A stretch of 64,000 nucleotides of DNA from Zerene cesonia (taxonomy: Eukaryota; Arthropoda; Insecta; Lepidoptera; Pieridae): NCBI RefSeq assembly GCF_012273895.1, contig NC_052119.1, forward strand, positions 8,656,705 to 8,720,704, read 5' to 3'. Shown here in pieces: positions 1 through 11,803 of the stretch; position 1 is the first letter of the stretch; each line of letters begins with the position of its first letter. The translations under genes were made by a program, and so were the position numbers. The notes beneath the pieces were generated by a model. The model worked only from the letters and a program-made list of their open reading frames with translations. It did not search any database and was not told where the DNA came from.

Positions 1-2623
1 GTCATATCTAAATCATAACACATTATAACATGATGGTGAAATAATTAAAAACATTAAAAAGGATTTATTATACTATATTAATTTTAATTACCAAAAATAG
101 GTAAGCCCAGAATAAACGATATTCAAACTCGAATAAATTCAAACATTTATTCAAATTGGCTTCTAGAATCTTCCAAGCTATTAAATCACCATAACATTAG
201 TTTAGTTATACTATTTTTTAGACGTAAAATTTTTTATTAAACTACACATTTATAACACACTCCAGTCTCATCCATTGAATAACCAAAATCTATCACTATT
301 AGCAACAATGTAACTCCGTGCTTCGAGCCTCATAAAGTGAGATTATATCCTGGATAGCACGCGCTAGCCACACTTCAGGAATATAATCTTAATTTAATAT
401 ATCCAATGGTTACTTTCAAACATATTTGGAGATAGAAACGACGAGCTATTTCCATTGATTGCCAAGTACGTAAGCCTCGTGACGATGCCCTCATCATGAA
501 TAATAATTCAGCATCATGAACCCTTTCTTTTCCTTGTAAAGAAGGTTGAATAGTGTAAGAATTAATAAAGGCTGATTGCCTGGCTAACACAAAATATGTT
601 TGTACGTTGGTGTTACAATACGCTCTGTAACAAATAACATTAGAGGTATTTGTATTAAATTAGAGAGTTATATAATAATCTGAGCTATTTTGAATAAAGG
701 AAAAATGAATTTTTAAATGTCTCCATGTTATTTAGAGAAATATAGAGTTTCATATAACTGTCTGTCTATTGATAGGTAGAGTCCTGACTCTAGCAACATG
801 ACATTAAACACCAAACATTCAAGCAAACAAATCTGCATCCAAGACAAATAATAGTATTTCTATTATTACAATGTACGCTACACCAATCTCAAATTTGATC
901 TCCAAATTCATTCATCCAATCGACTCAAGGGTTTGTTAAGATGCGCAAGAGTGAATCAACAGCCGCCCCCGCACACGCTTATATTATTTGCCAATCGTAT
1001 TGTTTCGTTGGCATCGTTACCGCTCACTTCCTGCCTTTATATTATTATTTTAATGAATGAGAAGTGAGGCTTATTTCCAACTGCGCCACCTCTATTATAG
1101 TTTTGTTATTTGGGTACAAAGTATTCTTTATGATCAGGATTGAAACTTTAAGATGTGTCTCTGTTTTAAAGAGGATTGTTATCGAATTTATTCTTGATAT
1201 GATCCCAGATTCTGTATTATTTTAAGCAGAATATTTGTGTATATAACAAAACTGTTTTTGATGGCATATTATGGTATGTAATGGTGGCGAGAGAGAGTCT
1301 AGACAAAAAGTTGTCTGATCAGCTAAAGAAGAACCTTAGCTTCTACCCACATTCAAGTTAAACTAACACTATTTTTTCCACTAAATATCTATAAAAATAA
1401 TTAACAGAAGATACATCTGGCTCCATGTTCTGCAGCTTTCTTTCTTTATTTTCCATTCTATTTTTATGTTATTTTTCTTGCTTTCTTTATGACTATATTC
1501 CAGAATAATAAAATATCCATTAGAACTGGTAAAGTTTATGGAATAAGGTTATTTCACAGACACATTACGTATATGCCTATTAAGAAGAATTTAACATCCA
1601 TAATTATTTAATCATCTGGTTGCTAAAGGCCCATAAATATTTATTGGAACAAGCACAATAACACGAGCAATCGAAACGAAAATCTCATTATTTCAACGGT
1701 AGTATTTCGTAAAATAAGGGCTTACAGCAGTCGCTTAATTAAGTCATAAGTGGGCATTAACAAAGGTAAGCCTACGTAATTTGCGTTTAACGTGAAATTT
1801 TAAATGAAAGGCTAATGCCACGGTTTATTTCTAAGGATCATTTCGCATGAGCGTCTGCATGACTACATATTTTTTACTAGTCTGAGATTTTGAATGCATT
1901 AACTCTAATGAATTGCAAAGTGACCTAGAGTTAAAAGGATCATAGAATGATATGGCTGCTAAATGTTATGTTAATATTATACTCTCATTTCGACCGTGAC
2001 AACTATAAAAATTATCATTTATCATACTACATTATCTTACATCTTAAAGTAGTTGAATACACGATGAGTCACGAGACATTTTTGGTGCTGAGATAACGCC
2101 TAGAATAGATGATAATTGGGTAAACATTAGCAAAGATCATCCAAAAGCAATAATAGGATATTTTTCCATTAAACACGAGCGTTACATCATATAGGTTAAG
2201 CGGAGAACAAAACCTCGCCTTGACATTTGTGATGACACGACGGTAAGTGAATTGTGACAAGATTGCACAGCCAATAAACAAACCGTTTTACGATAATGGA
2301 CGAACCGAATTGTAATATGGTTTTCATTCAGTTTTTAATTATGAATGTCCGCAGTAAAGTACCTTGGTAAGGCAAGAGGGAAGTTTTTATTTAATTCTAC
2401 ACCTACTACTTTACTTCTTTCTATCAATATCAGTATTGTTCATTTCCCTCTTTATTAATTTTAAAACAGTTTATTTATCTTCTTTATGTGAGTTCTTTTT
2501 TATGTTGGAGAGAGAGTGAACAATGATTAAAAGGAAACTATCCTCCGACTCTCCTACTCATAATGCGATCACATAATATCTTCACATGTTGATATTTGAA
2601 ACTGATATTCTATGGGGAATTGT
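1..2623. other. Intergenic or intronic DNA, no gene seen
   Basis: AT-rich sequence with stops in all frames. The only open frames are short and have no recognisable domain or splice structure. A slightly more GC-rich patch lies near 950-1080. I see no RNA gene, array or complete mobile element. Confidence 0.6.
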
Positions 2624-2677
2624 TTCTTTCCCGGTGCGAGGTGACCCAACTCATGCCGAAAGTTGCTCGACTCCCAC
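2624..2677 (-). repeat. SINE-A fragment (head end)
   Basis: The segment matches the head of the 0.3-kb SINE repeated through this window (called SINE-A here; fullest copies at 42034, 45239 and 58700). Shared blocks are CCCGGTGCGAG, CATGCCGAA and GCTCGACTCCCAC. Only the head survives, without the body or poly-A tail, so it is an old fragment. Confidence 0.7.
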
Positions 2678-2868
2678 ATAGGATTAGTTTGTTATATAAC
2701 CAATTCATAATTCATTTAATAAATTTTACGTTACAGTATAAACAACAGGTAAGAAATATTATGTGTTAGGATTTTTAACCTAATATCATAACACGGAAAG
2801 ACGGGACTTGCATGTACATACTTGTATAGATGTACTTTCGCTCTTTGTCTTGATATATCATTATATTA

Positions 2869-3063
2869 TCACTACATAGTATAAAACAAAGTCGCTTTCT
2901 GTGTCCCTATGTCCCTTTGTATGTTTAAATCTTTAAAGCTACGTAACGGTTTTGGTGGGTTTTTTTTTAATAGATGATTTATTCAAGAGGAAGTTTTATA
3001 TGTATAATAACATCTATTAAACTATTCTGAATTAATGCGTGTGAAGCCGCGGGCAAAAGCTAG
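2869..3063 (+). mobile_element. Non-autonomous Helitron-like element, family B
   Basis: The element starts A|TCACTACATAG and ends in a GC-rich stretch (GAAGCCGCGGGC) followed by AAAAGCTAG|T. A 5' TC, a 3' CTAG and an A-T target site are the Helitron signature. The body has a fixed block beginning ATAAAACAAAGTCGC, and related copies or pieces occur at 13182, 25338 and 62612 (minus). It has no coding capacity and looks nearly complete at about 195 bp. Confidence 0.7.
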
Positions 3064-6000
3064 TATATAATATACACTTTCATATAGTGCTCCAGTTAAG
3101 TATATTCAATTATAATATTACAGTCAAATACTAATACTTCTCTTATATCTTACTAGTAATATTTTTGAAAGATTAGTATTTTGTTAGTAGTTATTAGAGA
3201 AGCTGAGTAATTTTAGCCAAACTCATCTTACCGTACAGCTATTTCAGATTAGTTATTCTTATGATGCGCACAAATTGCGTTTATTACGCGCTATGAATAT
3301 TTTATGACAACTTGTGTGTTATTAAGTAAATCTAAAGCTATTTATAATAATGTTATAGTTTTAGCAATAACGAAAATGAGATAACGTTTCGAAAGTGGTT
3401 ATCAATAAAAATAAAATATGTTTAAATGGTAACATTTAGCAATGTTTCGCGTTAGGCTTTCTAGAACTGTATCTTAATAGCGCTTAATACACGTTTATGC
3501 ATTTTGGATTAGGGTTGTTATACACGTGCGATTTTCCTGTGTTTATTTATTTATTTATGGATGGAGTACTTTATGACGACACAATGTTCAAACAATTCAT
3601 TATTTATTGATAGTATCTTCATTTTGGAGTCATCTCAACACTTTAGAAACGTCTATAGATAGGAACAGACGTTCAAAGATTTGTATTCATGCACTAATCA
3701 TAAAATATTTGTATTGCAAAATTCCTCTTATGACAATTAATAACCTTTACCTAAAACAACAAAACATGAGGATATATGTTTTTAATACACAGATTTCACT
3801 TGATCGCAGAAAATAAATAAGAAAAACAAAATTCAAAGATAAATGATTGTATAACTAACGGCGAACTTTATAAAATTAGTATAATAATAACATAATTTCT
3901 CAACTTCACTCAGTCCATTCGCTTGGAGCCCACGCTGGCTCCAGCGGAATAGGAAAATTTATTTGATTCTCAATATACAAGCGTTCGAGAGTGAAATAAT
4001 TAAAAACTATTCATCTATTGCAGTTGGGTTTCGACTGGGCCTTTAATCCAGATAATAATAAGTACTTGCATGAGTAAACTGGTGTCGCCGGCTTTCGTCT
4101 CGGTTTTAACGATTTTTAATGAATTTAAATGTGTTCTTAATTATAAACTGGTTTAGGTCCGTTCACCCGGCGTCGGCTAACCTATTTACCAGTTCGTTTG
4201 GAGACACTGATGTATTACAGGTCTTGATTGAAGGTTTTCTTTGGCAATTAATTATTATGAATAGTGCCATTCAATAAGCTTTGTATTGGGATTTATTATC
4301 GTGCGGCTATTAATTTGACCGCCTCCTTGGTCTAGTAATGGCAATAGCTCCTTGCTTCATTATCGGTGCAAATATGGTCCAAATAGAGATAAAAGACAAG
4401 GAAGTCCCAAACCCCACTTAAAAACTTCTATACAACAGAATAAACAATAAATTCAAGTTAGTTAGTAACCAATTCTAGTGGGCAGATCTGAACTTAAATT
4501 TTATTGTGGCCCACATCATAGCATACCTTGACACACGATAATTATTTTTTTATAAATAAAGTCACGAACGTCTCTGGGACGTTCTGAAAATTCTAAAATG
4601 GTGCATACTACATTAATATCCTATTAAACACGAATCAAGTCAATCGGTTGAAAACCTATATAAGTAAGATATCTAATAACAAATCAAAAAAAATCATTCG
4701 AATTGAGAACCTTCTTTCCTTTTGGGACGTCGGTTGAATATACATATGGATTGATGTTCTGGTAATTTATGATTATGTAATTTCATCTAAGTCATAACAT
4801 CGGATACACCGTTTAAAAATAAAGAAATACATACGACAAAAATGCCTTGCACAAATAACGTTTCCCACAATCGCAAATAAATAGGTGTCCGCAAAACCTC
4901 CAACTGCAAACCTAGTACTTACCTAGCTTATTACAGAGTATAAACGTAATAGTAATGTTAGATCGTGAACGATGTCCGTAGAGGTGTCATCATGAGCATT
5001 AACCTCTTTACAAACCATTAAGTTTTTGCTAACTAATGTGAATAATGTGGTGTTTGAATCGTGCAACGGTTTCCATGTGTTTTATGGATAAGACATAAGT
5101 CTCCAATGTTACTCATCCATTGTATCATTTGTAGCTACTGATAATTAAAACTTTTAGCATTCAATAGCTTACCCCATAAGCTATATAATACTCATTAGAA
5201 ATGTTTTCAGCAATACACGATATGCACGTGTTTAAAATAAAAAATTAGTTAAAAAAGCTTTAATTATAGATACAACCTAATTATCTCACTTGCCCTTATA
5301 TAGCGAGTATACAAAAAGAAATTCAATCGTGGCGATGATCATAATGAATAAGGATAATAAGATAAACTCGTGAAATTATTGTATTGTCACCGATTCTTGA
5401 TAAGTGTAGAGATCCCAGTTAAGTTTGAATTAAATTCGTCCGTTTAAAGTGGGTAAAAATCGAGTCTAAATGAGTCGGTTACTTACAAACATTTAAGTGA
5501 ACTTATAATATAATATTTTCATAAACACATGTTTTGACTTCAAATAGCATCGCAGTAACTATTTAATGATCTGTGACAATAGTTTTATTCTCGTATACTA
5601 AATAACTACGTATCACTTATTTAAGAATTACACTTTGACCTCAGGCTCATCCTTGACATGTTTGCATTTTAAATATTCTGCACCTATTACCGTTTTGTGG
5701 AATTCATTAAAAAAGGACGCGTCATTTTATACGGATTATAATAATTTATAAAAGAGTTCATTTATTATACAAAATGTCTATAAATATATGATAAACACAT
5801 ATGTGTTATTTATATATATGCTATCCACAATTATTCATATATAAAGTGAGCTTTTGGGGTGAAATAGCCATTATGGTTAGTGATCAAGGTCAATCATTAT
5901 GGTCAATATTCACGGCCAGCACGGTCACCAATGTCGCTCGTCACTAAAAGTGTATGTCTAGGGTAGACAAAGATAAAATTAAAAAATACTTTTTTCTTTT

Positions 6001-8202
6001 TCATCTTGTTATTAATATATTTTTCAAGTTTCCTTATCTGTACAATTTTTGTTGAAGTGTAATAAATGTCGGTCGCATATGGTACACGGAGAAACTTGAA
6101 TAAGTTTATGTTTGCATTATTTATATATCTGTCTACGCTATGTAATAAATATCAATAAATTAATAAATAGATCAAAAGCTTTATTCACAAACAAGCTTAT
6201 TCTATATAGACATAAAAAACTTACATTAATAAAATCGGTCAAGGATGAGTCAGACTCGCGACACTAATCGTTCCGTATAAACAAGGTAAATATATATATA
6301 TATATAACTATGATAACTTTTGTTCACCTTAGATTTTTTTTGTATTATATACAAGATACTTACAACCAGGTGACAGTTTTGACGGACAAGCAACTTACAG
6401 CGAGGTCTTAGTACGGGATAGAGTCCCGATTCTCTTTAGCTTCGGAAAAATTCATTAAACGCTTATTCCGTCACATCAACATAAAATAATCAAACACAAT
6501 CTAGACAGAATAAATATAATACAACTATAGAACTTGGGAATAATTTAAAGATAATAAAACGTATATTTATTTTTCCACTCCCGTAATAGTTTTTAGTACT
6601 TGAAACGACGTGTAATCCCAGCAAAAGATGTATTTATTACGATTATTATTACCACATGTTTATTGTGGCTATTTCATGGCACAATAAAATAGATTAAATT
6701 ACGCATCAATTAATACGACTTCTCCCGATATTCCTGCGCGTAAAGTGATATCGAATCTGTTTATAACTTTATGCACGATTATATTTTAATACACATCGAT
6801 AAACTGTTTATTGCTTTTCTTTAGTTTATAGGAGTTTCTAGAACTATTTGCTTTTGTTTGTGAAAAATAAAAGTGTATATTTGTGACATTCTTGAGTTTC
6901 TGATCGTGAGGACTACAAAATTTTGTGTTTGAGTGTGGTTTTTTGACTAAATTCGTGTATCTACTATTTTACTCAATAACTTGTTGAAAAACATCTATTT
7001 CGTTGACTTGTCTAATGATAGCTCATTTAATTACACATTCGTGAATTTATTTTTTTATCACCCGGTTAGTGGTTGAATGTACTGTTTTTTTTATTTCTTT
7101 TTAACCAAAGTTTAACCTTTGCAATGGTATAATATGCAAATATACTCAAGAATAACCTTTCATCATTCTTTATCATTATAAAATAATAACGTAGTCTAGT
7201 CTGGTGACTGTGTAAATTAAAATTTTTGGTATAACTCTGAACTTGGTATTCAATGACAATTACACATAAATAGATAATACACTACAAGGAACGTAACTTT
7301 CCAGCGTAATTTTCCATGTGTCTCTTACACTCATAACTGTAATTAAATAATTCCAAAAATCGCAAATGTCTTCATTGGAAATTTATAGTAGGTATCGCAA
7401 ATTAAAGAACTGATTATGTCATGTGTTGAAATGTCATTCACACTGATACTAAAATTGAATTTAGAAACAACCATAAAGCATTGCAATCTGAAGTTGGCAC
7501 ATAGATCTAAAGTACAGTCCACAACGGAAGTCTAGAGCGAGGTGTTTATTTACACGGTTTAAATCACAGCAGAAATACATGCAAAATAAACTATTCAAAC
7601 ATCCCAGTACGGTAACACAAAATATCATTAAAATATCATTCATCCACACTATAGAGTTTCTATAGTTATCACAATTTGTAAATCGAATAAAAACTGACAA
7701 AACAATCTTATCAATATTTTGTTGTCTGTACATTACAAGCATTACCTAACAGTTTTATGAATGAAGTTTCACATTAGCCGTATAAGGCTTGGCCTAGAGG
7801 TGACAGATATTACGGAAGGTTTGAAGGCTCGCGCGGGTGGAGGGGGGGTTGCGCAAGCGCAGGTGAATGGAAACCGTGTGGGCGAATGTTTTTATCAATG
7901 GACGGTAGGTTTGTACGCAAGTGTCACGGCCGATGCGATGTGTCGATGAAATCGGCACACTGACATGATTTTCGGGAAGTTTCTACTGGTATGTGCATTC
8001 ATAAGCTCTATTGATATTCAAAAGTAGTAATCTAATTTATATGCGAGTAGAACCTGTTTGATTGTCGATGTCGAGTGTTGATATGTATAGTGAGTTGATT
8101 TAATAAAGAATTCAGTTATGTAAAGGGCTAATGTAGGAAACGCACCCATAAAAATACACGTTTCCACAAAACATTGTTTCGATGTATTGGCATTATTATA
8201 TA
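3064..8202. other. Gene-free stretch
   Basis: No coding exon could be supported on either strand. The stretch contains a short (TA)n run near 6290-6306, a cluster of AGGTCA-like half-sites near 5884-5931, and a GC-rich islet at 7830-7870 that contains TGCGCAAGCGCA (7850-7861). Otherwise it is ordinary AT-rich sequence. Confidence 0.55.
7850..7861. promoter_or_regulatory. Candidate NRF-1/EWG-type GC palindrome
   Basis: TGCGCAAGCGCA stands in a GC-rich islet (about 7830-7870) surrounded by AT-rich DNA. It fits the two-half-site pattern of the NRF-1/Erect-wing family, TGCGCA-N-GCGCA, which is typical of promoters. No downstream gene was recognised, so it may be chance or a distal element. Confidence 0.25.
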
Positions 8203-8317
8203 CTAGCTGCGCCCCGCGGTTCCACCCGCGTAAATGCGTATGTACAGTAGTTTTTGCGTGAAAGAGCAACAAACACACACACCCTTACAAACTTTCGCAT
8301 TTATAATATTAGTAGGA
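8203..8317 (-). mobile_element. Non-autonomous Helitron-like element, family A, short copy
   Basis: Read on the minus strand it starts A|TCCTACTAATATTATAAATG and ends in a GC hairpin region followed by CAGCTAG|T. Between these is the family block found in most copies here (GCGAAAG, then a run including TTTTGCGTGAAAGAG). At 115 bp it is internally deleted compared with the 353-bp copy at 29107. Confidence 0.75.
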
Positions 8318-9015
8318 TTAGTAATATAAGATGAAATTTAACACTTACAAGTTCTTAGTAATCATAATGAGTATAAAATTTAACAATGTTAAATGATATA
8401 ACAACCCTGTGTTCCTGAAAGTGTAGATGTATATGTATCCACGTTATGTCGACAATATTTGTCATGTGTGATTGTGGACAGAACTTTCGACATAATTTGA
8501 TCAACGACTCAGGTTTCTTTCAAGTTAAAATCATCTATATGTTCTGCAAATCTGCGAAAACCAGACTTTGCGACTATCATCAGAAATAAACTTTTAATTA
8601 ATTGCCAACGTCCACATTTTATAGCGTTGGAACTTATAAATAAAATCGCAAAATATCTGTTTTATAAATAATAAGGATAAGGACTTGTTTCCGCTATTTA
8701 TTTTTTTTTGTTTTATGGTCAAGTTTGATGGTCATTCCATGATCAAAATTTCACATATCTATGGAGATAATTCGATTCTTCTAAAAATAACATAATATAG
8801 TTAAAAAGAACCTGTTCTATAATCTCATCAAATCACAGCACATGGTCTTATTTGCTCTGAAAAGTTGGAATAATTTTGTTATTAAATCTTTAATGTACAA
8901 GGTTTACCTTGGGTACACATGGGTATGCAGGTATGCCTCTCCACAAAGCACCAGGACGTCAAAATATAGTTATGTAAGAGTTTCCTACAAAAAAATTAGT
9001 TGTCATCTTTGTCTT

Positions 9016-9189
9016 TATTAATATTATAAAGAGGAAACTTTTATATTTTTGTTTGTTTGTAGATTTTTACTCAAAAACCACTGGACCGATTTAAAAAATT
9101 CTTGCACCATTAGAAAGCTGCAATTTCACTGCGTGACACAGGTACGTACATATATATATACCCCGGGCGAAGCCGGGGCGAAGAGTTAG
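9016..9189 (+). mobile_element. Helitron-like remnant
   Basis: It begins near ATTAATATTATAAAGAG, carries the block AACCACTGGACCGATTT, and ends with a GC hairpin (CCCCGGGCGAAGCCGGGG) followed by GTTAGT, where intact copies have GCTAGT. This is a diverged copy of the same broad group as 29107-29459. Confidence 0.65.
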
Positions 9190-11504
9190 TACCATATATA
9201 AAGATTACTTTTTGTTACCAAGCCTTTGTTACTACGAGTGGCAGACCAGGCTCGAATAGTTGCTAAAATGCCACCATCATTACATAAGCGAACTAAATTT
9301 CAAATTTAACCAAACGGTTTTGAAACATGAATTAACTGAGCTAGTTGAAAGCTTACAATCAATCATGGCAAAATATCGAAAATCCGTACAGACATTGTTT
9401 AGATCAAACTAATGCGACAATCTATAAATAGGTTTAGTTAATATTCAAGTGTATTTGAAAGGAAATCAATTTATTTAATTGCTTCGGCTCTTAACGCCTC
9501 CAGTTAGCCTTCGTACGAATTTAACTATGACGTTGTTATTGGGACACAGCCCTGTATTTGGCGATGACTGCATTGTTTGTAATTGATATTTTACTTTTAT
9601 GAATTAAATATACCTTCTTGGGCATTTTGTTCGCTTGCTAATTGGAACGCGTGAACTTTCACTCGATTATGGACAAATGTCATTGAGGCATATTGACATT
9701 CATAAATGATTGAGAAATTGGGATTATTGTATAATGTTATGCTGGTAATTAGTGTTAAAGACTTAAATTAAAAGGATTATTTTCTTAAAAGAGTACCTAT
9801 GTTTTACCACATAGGTATTATATGTGAGTACTAATTTTCGGCCTTCGTAGGAATAGACAGGCCGTGACAAAGAGACAGGCAGACTTTCGCATTTATAAAA
9901 TCAGTAGGGATAAATTAGTTTATAGACGACTAAACGTTTATTTAAATAGATAACAAATTGAAAATCTTGTGCTTGATTTTACGCGCGTATCATAATCTAT
10001 AAATTTGTCTATGCCATAAAATTGTTACACCATTAACCAGTTTGTATATAAACGTGTCTATGGTTGATAATGTCAGGAAGTTAATAAATTTGTAATAATA
10101 CATAAATTAGTTACGTGGAATAAAATATGCAATAATTAAGGGAATTATTAATGTCTATTTAATCGGTTCATTTAACCAGTTATTGATTGGAGATTTTTTT
10201 TATCTACTTCAATGATTATCAAACGGTTGTTTATTTACAAAAATGTATCATATACAGCTTTTTAACCGAATCCTTTAGACTTAATTTTGTCCCGTTTTAA
10301 ATGGACATATTTAATTCAAACTTAGTACAGTTATCAAGGATCGAGGATAATACAATAACTCCATAAGTTTATCTTAATATCCTGATCAGGATCGCGGGGT
10401 TGAATTATTTCTTTCCTCTATATAATATGCTCTATATAAATACAGAGAATATTACTACATAGTATAAGAAATAGCCAAATGTGTTGCTAATTGTAAATCT
10501 CGGGAACGTTTCGACCATTTCGACAAATTTATTAACTTTTTTTTAACCACGGAAGGTGAAGGAAAAAACATACCACGGGTCAGCCGGGGCGGACCACTAG
10601 TTTAATATACATTCTATTATGTTGTCTTGTAGAATCTTGTTACCAATGAAGCGTGCCTGTGCATAAACAGCTTTCGTAAGGTTTATTTTTATGACAATTT
10701 AGTGTAATAAATCAGTCGTAATTTCATATGAATGAAAAGAAGAATCTTCTAGAATTCTTTACAAGGATTTTTTTTTTTAGTTTTTACTCAAATCCTAGTT
10801 ATATATTTTATTTTCAGAATTTAAAGTACAGACACCTACATTCATACTCCATAATACCTATAATATTAATTAGTTTGCAAGAATTTGTGGGTGTATGTTG
10901 ATTTACTGAAATCTTTTGGCATTTAAATACACCTACAGCCAAAATTTATAATTCTTCTTGAAAGGAAATGACGAATTTTGAAGGTATGAGGCTTATCTTT
11001 CTAACTTTTGTTCAATAATTTTAATTATTTAATACAAAAATATCGTAATAATTAAGCTTTATTGTTTTAAACTTGAGAATTAGAAAAAGTCTAAATAAAG
11101 TAGCAAAAATCCAAATTTAAATTGAAGAAAACCTCAATTTAAACAGGCATCCTGCGTGCACCACTATATGTAGTTATATAGTATATAGGCTGATGTAGGC
11201 TGCTACAACCCAAATGTTAATTTGTTATTGAATACAAAGCAAGAAATTCTTTCTTAATATTATGCATTTACTGCTTATGTATCCTATTTTAAATTGATGG
11301 AACTGGATACCTGAAGTTTTAGTTATTATCCGTATCGATTGAAAAGTAATGTTTTAAAAGTAAAACATAATACAGTACGTTTAATAATAACCAACACCGC
11401 TGCTAGGCGAGGTACTACACTAGCATATTAATAAAGTAGTGTTTAAACAAATCTATAATAATTAATCGTGTATTGCATGCAATTGCACGACAGTCTAGTG
11501 AAGT
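9190..11504. other. Gene-free stretch with Helitron scraps
   Basis: No coding exon is supported. A minus-oriented Helitron 5' scrap lies at about 9880-9913 (rc of TTATAAATGCGAAAG), and a remnant at 10451-10598 is listed separately. The segment 9470-9720 is a little more GC-rich and less repetitive, but has no ORF. Confidence 0.5.
10451..10598 (+). mobile_element. Helitron-like remnant
   Basis: The left side, ACTACATAGTATAAG, resembles the family-B start seen at 2869. The right side ends with a GC-rich stretch and CCACTAG|T. The interior is poorly conserved, so it is either a degenerate family-B copy or a chimera. Confidence 0.45.
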
Positions 11505-11803
11505 ACAGTGATGTCTCAGAGGTTAGGACCTAAAATGAAAAGTTGGGGCTTGGAGTACCGACGAGCGTGAAAGAAACAAATTTGTTTTGCAATTTATCTG
11601 CACACTATCCACATCACCGCTGCTCGAAATGGTGAAGGAAAGCATCGTGAGGCATGGTGAAGAATCAAAAAGTTCGACATGTGACATTTGCCTACCCGCA
11701 CTTGGTCAGCATGATGTATCATGGCCAAGGACAATCATAGGAGGCTCGTGTCCCTGCAGTAAGAACTTAATATGTGGGCGGATGAAGATGACGAGACAAC
11801 AAA
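11505..11803 (+). repeat. SINE-B copy (tRNA-derived SINE)
   Basis: It shares order and blocks with the copies at 16308, 33504, 43274 and 61889: a degenerate tRNA-like head (TCAGAGGTTAGGACC, then GGGCTTGGAGTACC where the 43274 copy has GTTCGAGACC). After that come the body blocks GCTCGAAATGGTGAAGGAAA and CATCGTGAGGCATG, and a diverged GATGAAGATGACGA tail. A short open frame across it is repeat sequence, not a gene. Confidence 0.7.
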
